Below are positions 43,519 through 52,182 of a stretch of DNA of 64,000 bases, one piece after another (position 1 is the stretch's first letter; the number at the start of each line of letters is the position of its first letter). The translations under genes were made by a program, and so were the position numbers. The DNA lies in NCBI GenBank assembly GCA_038144425.1, contig JAYQNS010000002.1:496001-560000 (forward strand). Reading direction: 5' to 3'. This stretch comes from Salivita marina (lineage in GTDB: Bacteria > Pseudomonadota > Gammaproteobacteria > Pseudomonadales > Azotimanducaceae). Under the pieces are notes generated by a model, which was not told where the DNA came from, made no database searches, and saw only the letters and a list, made by a program, of their open reading frames with translations.

Positions 43519-45390
43519 ATGCGAAGGGATTCGCCCAAAAGAGTGCCGATCGCCCGAGGGCTTGTCGCCCTAGCGCTGCTCTTAGTAAGTGGCCTTGCGG
43601 AAGCGGAGGCCGAAGCCGTTGCGGTGTTGGAGGCTCAGGATCGTCTTTCCCTGGCCGATGGGGCCCTCAGCTATTGGGAAGATTTTGCCGGTGCGGCGAC
43701 CCTCTCTGACGCTGAAGCAGCCTTTTCGGCTGGTGCCTTTCAACGCCTTCCCCGGGGCTTAGCGTTTGGTTTTCGAGACGGCGCGGTTTGGCTCCACTTT
43801 AGCTTGCTCGTGCCCCAGGGTTTGCAAGAGGAGCGCTGGTTACGAGCCGCCGAACCCTACATCGACGAAGTTGATGTCTTCCATAGATTGCCTAATGGGA
43901 TGGTGCGTTCCATGAAAGGCGGGCGGGTTGCTCAGCAACCCATCCCCATCGCTTCCGATGCGGGGACCCTATTTCGCCTTCAACTCTCTCCGGGAGAGCA
44001 CCAGGTCTTCCTCCGCCTCGCCTCGGCATCGGGCTTAACCGCGCGTCCCGAACTTTGGCAACCAAGGGCTCTCGAGAATGCCGCGCTGTGGCGCTTTTTG
44101 ATCTTCGGGCTGGTTCTAGGCTTTGCCGTGGCTTCCTCTGTTGTGAGCGTCTTGCGCTACCTAAATCGGGGAGATCGCCTTTCCGGCGCTTTCTTCCTTG
44201 CGATCGTCGCAGCGACCCTTCAATGGTCCTATCGGCAGGGCCTCATCGCTCAAGGGGGTGGCATCCTTGTGCCCCTCTATGCCGCTGCGATGTGGCTTTT
44301 TTTTATTGAGCTTTTCGAGGCGGCGCGCTACCACCGACGGCTTTACTGGATCGGTCGTATAGGCGTTTGGGGAAGCCTCGCCGCGGCAGCCCTCGGCGCC
44401 CTCGGCGCCTACCCAAAGCTCGGGCCCTGGGTCCAGGGTTACGCTTTTTTGGGCGTTTTAGGGTCACCCGCAGTTCTTTATCGCCTGGCAAGGACCCCAG
44501 GGATCGCAAGTCGGGCGCTTGCGACGGCATTTTTGGCCTACGTCATCGCCACCGTCGCCATTCTCCTCAGGAACCTGGGGCTGTATGACATGCCGCTTGC
44601 CCCTATTTTTGTCTCCAGCAGCCCTTATTTTGTGTTCTTGCCGGCGTTCACCGCAGCCTTGTCCCTTCGCATGGGGGAGATGGCTCAATCCCGCGCCGAA
44701 ATCAACGCAGGGCTGGCAGCGGAACAAGCTGGGGCCGCCCGGCGGCAGGAAGCGCTCGAAGATCGTCTACAGCTCCTTTCCCTGTTGACCCACGAGCTTC
44801 GGACTCCCGTAGCCCGAATCAATTCCTCTCGTGAAATTCTGTCCTTACTGTTGGAGAACACCAGCGCCGCCTTCGCGCAGAGGCGTCAACAGGCCTTACG
44901 GACCCTTGCGGCGGCGGTGGATCGCCTTCGCCTGGTGTTCTCCCTGGCCATTGATTTGGAGCAGGCGCCGACCTCCCCTGCCACAGGTATTACGCCGGAC
45001 TTCTTCGAGGTGGTGCGCCGAGCGTTGGATCGCCTCCCCGAAACGCTCAGGCGTAGCGTTACCGTGGAGGCCCTTGGGTCGTCCCCCGCGGTGCGGGGTG
45101 ACCCTCAGGTGGTGGAGGATGTTCTGGCCCTCATATTCCTATCGTTGCTCGACCAGGAGGGGCAGGTGCCAAGGCTTAGGTTGCACATGGCGCCTGGCAG
45201 GAACAAAGAGAAGCCTTGGGCGACCTTGCGAGGGTTCGTTGGGGCGCCTCGGAAGCAGCCTGAACGTTTAGACGGGCTGGTTCTTTCCTCTTCCGTGCTG
45301 AGGTCCCTCGAGGGTGGGCGGGAGCTGTACTCTCGATGGCCCGAGGGGACGCTCGAATGGGCGGTCTTTCTGCCCGAGGCGCCACAGTGA
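43519..45390 (+). CDS. 7TM sensor histidine kinase A: His present, ATPase domain degenerate
   Basis: 623 residues. Signal peptide, periplasmic sensor domain of the 7TMR-DISM type (to about residue 190), seven hydrophobic segments (residues 195-390), then a dimerisation/phosphoacceptor domain with an intact H-box LLTHELRTPVARI (His425). The C-terminal domain has the outline of a HATPase but no N-box asparagines, no DxGxG, and GLVL in place of GLGL, so it probably cannot bind ATP. Start ATG 43519 is chosen for its signal peptide; starts at 43482-43494 are possible. The stop shares a base with the next gene (TGATG). Confidence 0.85.
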   Translation: MRRDSPKRVPIARGLVALALLLVSGLAEAEAEAVAVLEAQDRLSLADGALSYWEDFAGAATLSDAEAAFSAGAFQRLPRGLAFGFRDGAVWLHFSLLVPQGLQEERWLRAAEPYIDEVDVFHRLPNGMVRSMKGGRVAQQPIPIASDAGTLFRLQLSPGEHQVFLRLASASGLTARPELWQPRALENAALWRFLIFGLVLGFAVASSVVSVLRYLNRGDRLSGAFFLAIVAATLQWSYRQGLIAQGGGILVPLYAAAMWLFFIELFEAARYHRRLYWIGRIGVWGSLAAAALGALGAYPKLGPWVQGYAFLGVLGSPAVLYRLARTPGIASRALATAFLAYVIATVAILLRNLGLYDMPLAPIFVSSSPYFVFLPAFTAALSLRMGEMAQSRAEINAGLAAEQAGAARRQEALEDRLQLLSLLTHELRTPVARINSSREILSLLLENTSAAFAQRRQQALRTLAAAVDRLRLVFSLAIDLEQAPTSPATGITPDFFEVVRRALDRLPETLRRSVTVEALGSSPAVRGDPQVVEDVLALIFLSLLDQEGQVPRLRLHMAPGRNKEKPWATLRGFVGAPRKQPERLDGLVLSSSVLRSLEGGRELYSRWPEGTLEWAVFLPEAPQ

Positions 45391-47333
45391 TGGCTCGTCT
45401 GGGTGCGTTGTGTGTCTTGCTGATCGTGGGATTGACGACGGTGGCCCAGGCAGCAGTCCCGGAAAGGTCCACGGCTTTCGTCCTGGGGGACGAGCCGTTC
45501 CTCAAACTTGGCGGGGGGAAGCTGAGGTTTTGGGGGAGCGAAGGTGCTGGGGCCTCCTTTGAAGACGCGCAGCGTGCTCTAGACGCAGGATACTTTGAGA
45601 GGGTGCCTGACAATCTCGACCTTGCCTATGATCTGGGCCGGGCCTGGGTATATTTTGAGGTTTTCGTGCCGGGTCCGGATCCAGAGCCCCGAGGGCTTGA
45701 GGTACGTCCCAGCTATCTCGACCTCATCCAGGTCTACCAAAAAACCGAGATCGGACCCTGGGCCTTTAGGGGAGCGCTAGGCGATACGCTACCTTTCGGC
45801 GAGCGGCGGCATGTTTACCGGCACGGCGTTTTTCGACTCCTACTTCAACCGGGTTATAACCGTTTCCTAGTTTCCATTGAGTCGCAAGGCGCATTGCACG
45901 CGTTATTTCGGCTTGGGACGCCTTGGGACCTTCGGCGCCACGCCTTCGAAGACTATCTTCTTCAGGGGCTGGCCTATGGGGTCGTGTTTGCCCTCTTGAT
46001 CGCTAACGCCGCCTACGCATTGATTTTTCGGCGCTGGATTTTTGCGACCTTTTTAACGTTTCTCATCCTCAACCTCCTCAATTGGATGGCGGTTGACGGG
46101 CTCCTCGGAGCCGTTCTGTTTCCGTATTCGCCCCAGCTTGTGGACTCAGCGCAGCGGGTACTGGGTTTGCTGGTATTTGGCGCAAACTGGGCGCTTTTCA
46201 GCAAGCTTTTTGAGGCGCGACGCCGTCGTCCCCGGTTCCATTATCTGGCGCTCGGTGGGATCGCCCTCAGCCTGGGGGCAGTTTTGGCCACCTTTGGGGG
46301 TGCCTACCGGGAGGTGGCTCCGCTGGTGCAGCTTTACGCCCTGACTGCCATACCCACCCTGGTGGCCGAAACCTGGAGGCGTTGGAAGCCTGGGACACGG
46401 GCATGGGGAGAGGCCCTACCCTTGACGCTTTTTCTCCTCGCCACTTTTAGCCATTTCTTCCAGGTTTTAGTCGTTGGCTCGTATTCGGAAGCGACTGCGG
46501 CTTTGGCCCAAACTTCCCAAATTGCCGTTATGTGGCTCGTGAACGCGGTCTCAGGCCGTCGTGGCAGGGCGTACCATTTGGAAACCTTGGAGAAAAGGGG
46601 CGAGGTAGAAGCGGCTAAGGCCATCGGCCGGGAGACCATGTTGGCCGTTGCGGAGCGGGAATCGATGATCCGCGCACTCTTAGGTGCCGCCCGTCGTCCC
46701 CTTGCGCAGGTGGACGAGGCGCGCGCTCAACTTAAGGCGCTCGCGGAGCAGGATGGGGGCTTAGGACCAGAGGAAAGCTCCCGATTGCTAACCCTTGAAC
46801 AATCCGTGGAGCGCCTAAGGTTGCTGCTAAGCAGCGAGGCGCCATCGGCTGACCCCGTCTTTCGACCCCAGCTAACGCGCGAGGCTTTTACTGGGGTGCT
46901 TGAGGAAGCGCTTGGGCTACTCCCCGGGTCAGGAGTCGCAAGGATCCGCGTTCAGAAAGCATCCGAGGAAATCTTCGTCGACGGGGATCGGAGGCTTCTC
47001 AACTTGGCCCTGCTCAATGTTTTCGAAAATGCGCTTCGTTATTCTCCGGAGGACTCAATCGTGAATGTTGCCCTCAAGCGAACCTTCGAAAGTGGCCGGG
47101 CGGGCCAGGAGCTTCGGGTGGAAAATGAGGGGGCTGCGCTCAGTGGCTGGGAACAAGAGCAAGCCTTCGGAAAGTACCGGCGCTTTAGGGGCGGCCGCGC
47201 TAAGGCGGGCCTTGGTCTAGGACTATTTTTAGTTCGCCAGATCGTGAGGGCCCACGGCGGGCGGGTTGGATTTGAGCCTGACCGTCCTTCGGGCGTTGGA
47301 TTAACGATATGGCTACCGGAGGGGAATGCTTAA
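45390..47333 (+). CDS. 7TM sensor histidine kinase B: ATPase domain present, phosphoacceptor His lost
   Basis: 647 residues with the same architecture as its upstream neighbour: signal peptide (ends VAQAA), DISM-type periplasmic domain, seven membrane segments, helical hairpin, HATPase. The H-box position aligns without gaps to kinase A but reads ALLGAARRPLAQV, so His is Gly432 and Glu is Ala433 while the Pro is kept. The ATPase motifs are good: N-box LNVFENALRYSP, VENEG, and GLGLGLFLVRQIVRAHGG. It can plausibly bind ATP but not phosphorylate itself. Coupled to both neighbours. Confidence 0.85.
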   Translation: MARLGALCVLLIVGLTTVAQAAVPERSTAFVLGDEPFLKLGGGKLRFWGSEGAGASFEDAQRALDAGYFERVPDNLDLAYDLGRAWVYFEVFVPGPDPEPRGLEVRPSYLDLIQVYQKTEIGPWAFRGALGDTLPFGERRHVYRHGVFRLLLQPGYNRFLVSIESQGALHALFRLGTPWDLRRHAFEDYLLQGLAYGVVFALLIANAAYALIFRRWIFATFLTFLILNLLNWMAVDGLLGAVLFPYSPQLVDSAQRVLGLLVFGANWALFSKLFEARRRRPRFHYLALGGIALSLGAVLATFGGAYREVAPLVQLYALTAIPTLVAETWRRWKPGTRAWGEALPLTLFLLATFSHFFQVLVVGSYSEATAALAQTSQIAVMWLVNAVSGRRGRAYHLETLEKRGEVEAAKAIGRETMLAVAERESMIRALLGAARRPLAQVDEARAQLKALAEQDGGLGPEESSRLLTLEQSVERLRLLLSSEAPSADPVFRPQLTREAFTGVLEEALGLLPGSGVARIRVQKASEEIFVDGDRRLLNLALLNVFENALRYSPEDSIVNVALKRTFESGRAGQELRVENEGAALSGWEQEQAFGKYRRFRGGRAKAGLGLGLFLVRQIVRAHGGRVGFEPDRPSGVGLTIWLPEGNA

Positions 47334-48026
47334 GTGGACGAGCTACGCTGCGCCGTGATCGAAGATGTTGACTCCCTGCGGGAAGATCTCGTTTTTTTTC
47401 TCAAGCATCGCGGCTTTTCCGTGGTCTTCGAGAGCGATGGGCGCGGGGTGTTGCCCGCGCTTCTCGACACCTCAGCGCAGGTGGTCATTTTAGATCTGGG
47501 GCTTCCAGAAATAGATGGTCTGGCTATCGCGGGATCGCTGCGGGAGCACCGGCCTGAGCTGGCAATTATCATGCTGACGGCGCGAAGTGGCCCTGGGGAT
47601 CGGCTGCTTGGCTGGCGAGAGGGCGCCGATGCCTACCTCGTGAAACCCGTGGAGTTTAAAGAACTCGAAGCGGTCATTCGTAGCGTAGCGCGCCGGTCCG
47701 GAGGGGGCAGCGAGGCCGCCTGGAGTCTGGATGAAGCGGCTCAGCAGCTTCATTCGCCCAGGGGGCGAGCCGTGCGCCTAAGTGCCACGGAAACGGCCAT
47801 AGCGTTGGCGTTCCTTACGTCCGGAAGCAAGCCAACGCCAGCGGAAACATTAGCATCTGTTTTTGGGGGTAGCGAAGCGACGAAGGCTTCAAACCGCCTG
47901 CCTGCGGCCCTCAGCCGGCTTCGGAAAAAACTCGAGGGTTTAGGGGAGGCGCGGCTGATCGTCGCGGTGCGCGGCGAGGGCTATCGTTTCGGGGCCCCCC
48001 TCGTTCGGCGCGGACCCCTGTCTTGA
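47334..48026 (+). CDS. OmpR-type response regulator
   Basis: 230 residues from GTG 47334, immediately after the kinase B stop. Receiver domain with acidic pair Glu10-Asp11, phosphoacceptor Asp54 (VILDLGLPE), Thr82 and Lys104. The C-terminal winged helix (from RAVRLSATETAIALAF to VRGEGYRFG) is the DNA-binding part. Cognate partner of the two upstream kinases by position. The stop overlaps the start of uup. Confidence 0.93.
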   Translation: MDELRCAVIEDVDSLREDLVFFLKHRGFSVVFESDGRGVLPALLDTSAQVVILDLGLPEIDGLAIAGSLREHRPELAIIMLTARSGPGDRLLGWREGADAYLVKPVEFKELEAVIRSVARRSGGGSEAAWSLDEAAQQLHSPRGRAVRLSATETAIALAFLTSGSKPTPAETLASVFGGSEATKASNRLPAALSRLRKKLEGLGEARLIVAVRGEGYRFGAPLVRRGPLS

Positions 48027-49948
48027 GCCTTCTTCGCTGCGACGCCCTTTCCATCCACTTCGGTGATCGCGCGATCCTGGAGGGGGCGAGCTTCGCCCTT
48101 GAGCCCGGCGAGCGGGTTTGCCTCATCGGTCGCAATGGGGCGGGAAAATCAACGCTCCTCTCGATCCTGAGCGGGGAGGTCGAGCCCGACGGGGGGACGG
48201 TCCAAACCCGCTCCGGGCTCAGGGTCAGCACCCTGCCGCAGGCGCTGCCAGAGGAGAGTGCGCTCACGGTGCGGGCCTATCTTCGTGAGGCCTTGGCGCC
48301 GCAATTTGAGCGCTTGGCGGCGCTGGAGGCGTTGAGCGCCGAGGCGACGGATGACGCAAGCCTCGAAAAGCTCGCAGCGCTCCAGGCCGAGCTCGACGCG
48401 ATGGAGGGTTGGCAGCCGGAGCAGCAGGTGGAGGCGGTGCTATCTCAGCTGGCCTTACCGGGACAGGCGCGCATGGGCGCGCTATCCGGAGGCTGGCGCC
48501 GGCGCGTGGCCCTGGGCCGGGCCCTGGTTACCAAACCTGAGCTTTTGCTCCTCGATGAGCCCACCAACCACCTTGACCTGGCCACCATCGCCTGGCTCGA
48601 GGGCGTGCTCCTCGGGTTCTCCGGTACCGTGGTCTTTATTACGCACGATCGCGCCTTCCTGGAGCGCCTCGCCACACGCATTGTGGAAATCGATCGTGGC
48701 GCAGTGCAAAGCTGGCCCGGAGGCTATGGGGACTATCTACGGCTAAAGGCGCAGGCGCTTGACGCGGAGGCAGCGGAAGAAGCGCTTTTTGATAAGCGCT
48801 TAGCCCAGGAGGAAGCCTGGATCCGCCAGGGCATCAAGGCTCGGCGCACTCGGAACGAAGGGCGAGTTCGTGCCCTCGAGGCGCTCCGTCGCACCCGAGC
48901 CGAGCGGGTGCAGCGCCAGGGGCGCGCGGAGGTGGCCCTGAACTCGGGGGAGGCGTCCGGCAAGCGCGTGCTGGAGGCTCAAGGCCTCACCCAGGCCTTT
49001 GCGGGGCGAACGCTGCTTAAGGGCTTGGACCTGGAAGTATTGCGCGGTGATCGCATTGGCATCGTGGGCAACAACGGCGTCGGGAAAACCACGCTCTTGC
49101 GAATTCTCCTGGGGGACCTCACGCCTGAAGGGGGCGTGGTGCGCCGGGGTACGCAATTATCCATAGGCTACTTTGATCAAACCCGGGAGGGGCTCCGCTG
49201 GGATCAGTCCATTGCCTTCAATGTTGCCGAGGGCCGGGATACGGTCACCGTCGGCGGCGTCGATCGTCATATCTTCAGCTACTTGCAGGGTTTTCTCTTT
49301 ACCCCGGAGCGCGCTCGCACGGAGATTCGCCACCTTTCCGGGGGCGAAGTCAATCGGGTGCTCCTGGCCAAGCTCTTTACCAAGCCCCACAACCTTCTCG
49401 TGCTCGATGAGCCCACGAATGATCTAGATCTTGAAATGCTCGAGGTGCTTGAAGCGCAGCTTGTGGCCTTTGAGGGCACCCTCATCGTGGTGAGCCATGA
49501 CCGCGCGTTTCTCGATAACGTCGTAACGAGTGTGCTCGTCTTTGAGGAAAGCGGTGTGCAGGAGTACGTGGGCGGCTACGAGGATTGGAAGCGCCGGGGA
49601 CGCACCCTTCGGGTCGCGGAATCGGGCTTCGCGAGCGAGGCCCCAGCAGAGGCCATCGCGCCGGCGGTGACGGCGCCGCCGCCCGCCGTTGCCGAGGCTC
49701 CGGCAAAAGCGCCGGCTAAGCTTAGCTACAAGCTGAAGCGCGAGCTTGAGGCCCTGCCGGAAGAAATCGAACGGCTTGAGGGCGAGGTGGAAGCGCGACA
49801 GGCGGCCGTGAGCGGCTCCGATTTTTTTTCCCGCGACCGGGCCGAAGCCGAGGCCGACCTGGCAGCCTTGGCCGATCTGCAAGCGACGCTTGAGGCCCGC
49901 ATTGAGCGCTGGATGGAGCTCGAGGCGTTAGCCACGGGGGAGGGCTAG
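48023..49948 (+). CDS. uup: ABC-F family ATPase Uup
   Basis: 641 residues, soluble, two ABC domains. Walker A GRNGAGKSTL and GNNGVGKTTL, signature motifs LSGG, Walker B LLLLDEPTNHLDL and LLVLDEPTNDLDL. The linker has the Uup-type IRQGIKARRTRNEGRVRALE, and the C-terminal coiled coil (residues 560-640) is the Uup DNA-binding domain. The TTG start at 48023 overlaps the regulator stop (TTGA) and gives the normal N-terminus. Implicated elsewhere in ribosome function and suppression of transposon excision. Confidence 0.92.
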   Translation: MSLLRCDALSIHFGDRAILEGASFALEPGERVCLIGRNGAGKSTLLSILSGEVEPDGGTVQTRSGLRVSTLPQALPEESALTVRAYLREALAPQFERLAALEALSAEATDDASLEKLAALQAELDAMEGWQPEQQVEAVLSQLALPGQARMGALSGGWRRRVALGRALVTKPELLLLDEPTNHLDLATIAWLEGVLLGFSGTVVFITHDRAFLERLATRIVEIDRGAVQSWPGGYGDYLRLKAQALDAEAAEEALFDKRLAQEEAWIRQGIKARRTRNEGRVRALEALRRTRAERVQRQGRAEVALNSGEASGKRVLEAQGLTQAFAGRTLLKGLDLEVLRGDRIGIVGNNGVGKTTLLRILLGDLTPEGGVVRRGTQLSIGYFDQTREGLRWDQSIAFNVAEGRDTVTVGGVDRHIFSYLQGFLFTPERARTEIRHLSGGEVNRVLLAKLFTKPHNLLVLDEPTNDLDLEMLEVLEAQLVAFEGTLIVVSHDRAFLDNVVTSVLVFEESGVQEYVGGYEDWKRRGRTLRVAESGFASEAPAEAIAPAVTAPPPAVAEAPAKAPAKLSYKLKRELEALPEEIERLEGEVEARQAAVSGSDFFSRDRAEAEADLAALADLQATLEARIERWMELEALATGEG

Positions 49949-50000
49949 GCGCCTTTTGGTGCTAGGCTCAGGCTTGGAAAAAAAGGGAAGGGAGTGCACG

Positions 50001-50798
50001 GTGAGCGTGACATTACGGCGCGGGGCTTGGGCTCTGCTTCTCCTTGGGGTTTTGATCCCGGCCCAAAGCCTTCGCGCGGAGCCCCTGGTGGTGGGGGCGA
50101 ACATCGGCAATGTGCCCTGGGAGTTCCAGGCGCGGGATGGGCAATACGTCGGCTTTGAGATCGATCTCGCCCGGGCCCTCGCGGAGGCGCTGGGCCGGGA
50201 GCTTGAGCTTCGCAATATTCCCTTTAACGGCCTCTTTGCTGCGGTGCAGTCCGGGCGCGTCGATGTGGCGGCGTCGTCCATTTCCGTGACGCCCCAGCGC
50301 TTGGGTCAGGTGGCCTTTACCCAGCCCTTCTACGACAGCGATCAGTCGCTCACGGTACTTAAGGCCAGCCCCGTGCAAAGCCTTGATGACCTGAAGGAGC
50401 GGCGGGTGGGCGTGGATACGGGCTCCACCGGGGATATCTGGGCAACGGCGGCTCAGGGCCGCTACGGTTTCAGCTCCCTGGCGCGCTATGAGGGCCTCGC
50501 ACCGGCCATGCTCGACCTCCAGAGCCGGCGCATTGATGCCTACCTCTCCGATATTCCCTCCCTGTTGTATTACGCCAAGGACAAGCCCTTCCTACGCGTC
50601 GCTGAGCGCATTGAGACCGGTGAGCGCTACGCCCTCATGCTGGCGAAGGGCAGTGCCGTGCTCGAGCCCCTAAATGCGGCGCTGAGCGAACTCAAGCGCG
50701 ATGGGACCCTGGCCGCGCTTCATGAGAAGTGGTTTGGGCAGGCGCCGGCGCCCGGAAGCAGTACGGTCACGGTCCTGCCTCGCCCGCAAGCGCCCTAG
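50001..50798 (+). CDS. polar amino-acid ABC transporter, periplasmic binding protein
   Basis: 265 residues from GTG 50001 (GGGAG upstream): signal peptide cut after SLRA, then the SBP_bac_3 fold with WEFQARDGQYVGFEIDLARALA, NIPFNGLFAAVQSGRVDVAAS and a hinge region GVDTGSTGDIW. First gene of an importer operon with permease and ATPase, then a cysteine-desulfurase-like enzyme and a rhodanese, which suggests a sulfur amino acid such as cystine as ligand. That ligand assignment is inference. Confidence 0.9.
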   Translation: MSVTLRRGAWALLLLGVLIPAQSLRAEPLVVGANIGNVPWEFQARDGQYVGFEIDLARALAEALGRELELRNIPFNGLFAAVQSGRVDVAASSISVTPQRLGQVAFTQPFYDSDQSLTVLKASPVQSLDDLKERRVGVDTGSTGDIWATAAQGRYGFSSLARYEGLAPAMLDLQSRRIDAYLSDIPSLLYYAKDKPFLRVAERIETGERYALMLAKGSAVLEPLNAALSELKRDGTLAALHEKWFGQAPAPGSSTVTVLPRPQAP

Positions 50799-50800
50799 CC

Positions 50801-51463
50801 GTGCTCGAGACCTTCTTTAACGGTGAGGTGCTGTGGCGGGCCTGGCCCCTGCTATGGGAGGGGCTCCTCCTGACCGTTCAGCTGGGGGCCTTAAGCATCG
50901 TGCTGGGCTGGCTTGGCGGGTTGGCCCTCGCGCTTCTCGGGCTCTACGGGCCTGCGCCCGTCCGGGCCTTGGTTCGGGCTTATGTCGATGTATTTCGCGC
51001 TTTACCCGTGCTGGTGCTCCTCATTCTGGTCTATTACGCGCTGCCCTTTGTGGGCCTTTCCCTCAGTGCCTTTGCCTCCGCGACCCTGGCGCTGGCGGCC
51101 GTGTCCAGCGCCTACACCTCGGAGATCGTACGCGCCGGCATCGAGGCCGTACCGAAGGGGCAAAGCGAAGCGGGGCGCGTGCTCGGGCTGAGCTTCCCGA
51201 AAATTCTGCGTCTGATTGTTTTGCCCCAGGCCTTCCGTCTGGTGATTCCGCCCCTGACGGGAAACAGCATTAACGTGCTGAAGGACACGGCCCTGGCTTC
51301 CGTGGTTGCCATGCCGGACCTGTTGAAGCAGGCGACCCAGGCTCAGGCCCTCGAGGCCAACCCCACGCCCCTTATTGCCGCTGCGGGGCTGTATCTGCTG
51401 ATCCTCCTGCCCTTGGTGGCCATGGTGCGCCGCCTTGAGCGGCGTCTGGGGCGCCCCGCATGA
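50801..51463 (+). CDS. polar amino-acid ABC transporter, permease
   Basis: 220 residues from GTG 50801, two bases after the binding-protein stop. His/Glu/Gln-type permease: hydrophobic segments at about 20-45, 60-85, 90-110 and 185-210, and the EAA loop EAVPKGQSEAGRVLGLSFPK that docks on the ATPase. Overlaps the ATPase gene by 4 bases. No second permease gene, so it likely works as a homodimer. Confidence 0.92.
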   Translation: MLETFFNGEVLWRAWPLLWEGLLLTVQLGALSIVLGWLGGLALALLGLYGPAPVRALVRAYVDVFRALPVLVLLILVYYALPFVGLSLSAFASATLALAAVSSAYTSEIVRAGIEAVPKGQSEAGRVLGLSFPKILRLIVLPQAFRLVIPPLTGNSINVLKDTALASVVAMPDLLKQATQAQALEANPTPLIAAAGLYLLILLPLVAMVRRLERRLGRPA

Positions 51464-52182
51464 GCCCCGTGGTGCTCACCCTTACGGGGGCGCGCAAGGC
51501 CTTTGGGGCCGATGAACTATTCCGCGACCTGTCCCTCACCCTTGCCCGGGGCGAGCATCTTTGTCTGCTGGGTCCTTCCGGCGCCGGGAAATCCTCCCTT
51601 CTTCGGTGCCTGATGGGCCTGGAAGCGCTCGATGGGGGCACGCTTGCCCTCGCCGATCCCGCTGCGGGCCTGGGCCTCGTTTTCCAAGATTTTCGCCTCT
51701 TCCCCCATCTCGATGCGCTTGGCAACGTCACCTTGGCCCTGCGCGCAGCGCAGCGTTTGGGCGCGGAGGAAGCGGAGGAGCGAGCGCGGGATGCCCTTGC
51801 CCAGGTCGGCCTTGAGGCCTTCGCGCATAAAAAGCCCGGCGCCCTTTCCGGGGGGCAGCAGCAGCGGGTCGCCATTGCTCGCGCCCTGGCCCTGAGGCCG
51901 GCGGTGCTGCTGTTCGATGAACCGACATCCGCGCTGGATCCCGAGCGCACCGCGGGGCTGGGGGCTGTGCTCCGGGGGCTGACGGAGCGCGGTGTGGCGT
52001 TGCTGACCGTCACCCACGACCTTGCCTTCGCCGAACACTGGGCCGATGCTGTGGCGCTGCTGCGGGACGGTCAGCTCACCACGCCCCTACCCGCAGCGCG
52101 CTTTTTTGGCCCGGAGGCGCCGGCGGCGGTCCGGGCCTTTCTGTCCCCGGGCGCTGCCCCAGAGGAGCCAAGCGAACCATGA
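51460..52182 (+). CDS. amino-acid ABC transporter, ATPase
   Basis: 240 residues. Walker A GPSGAGKSSLL, Q-loop VFQDFRLFPH, signature LSGGQQQRVAIARAL, Walker B VLLFDEPTSALD, and the switch His in VTHDLAFAEHW. It overlaps the permease (ATGA) and the next gene (ATGA), so importer and PLP enzyme are translated together. Confidence 0.93.
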   Translation: MSPVVLTLTGARKAFGADELFRDLSLTLARGEHLCLLGPSGAGKSSLLRCLMGLEALDGGTLALADPAAGLGLVFQDFRLFPHLDALGNVTLALRAAQRLGAEEAEERARDALAQVGLEAFAHKKPGALSGGQQQRVAIARALALRPAVLLFDEPTSALDPERTAGLGAVLRGLTERGVALLTVTHDLAFAEHWADAVALLRDGQLTTPLPAARFFGPEAPAAVRAFLSPGAAPEEPSEP

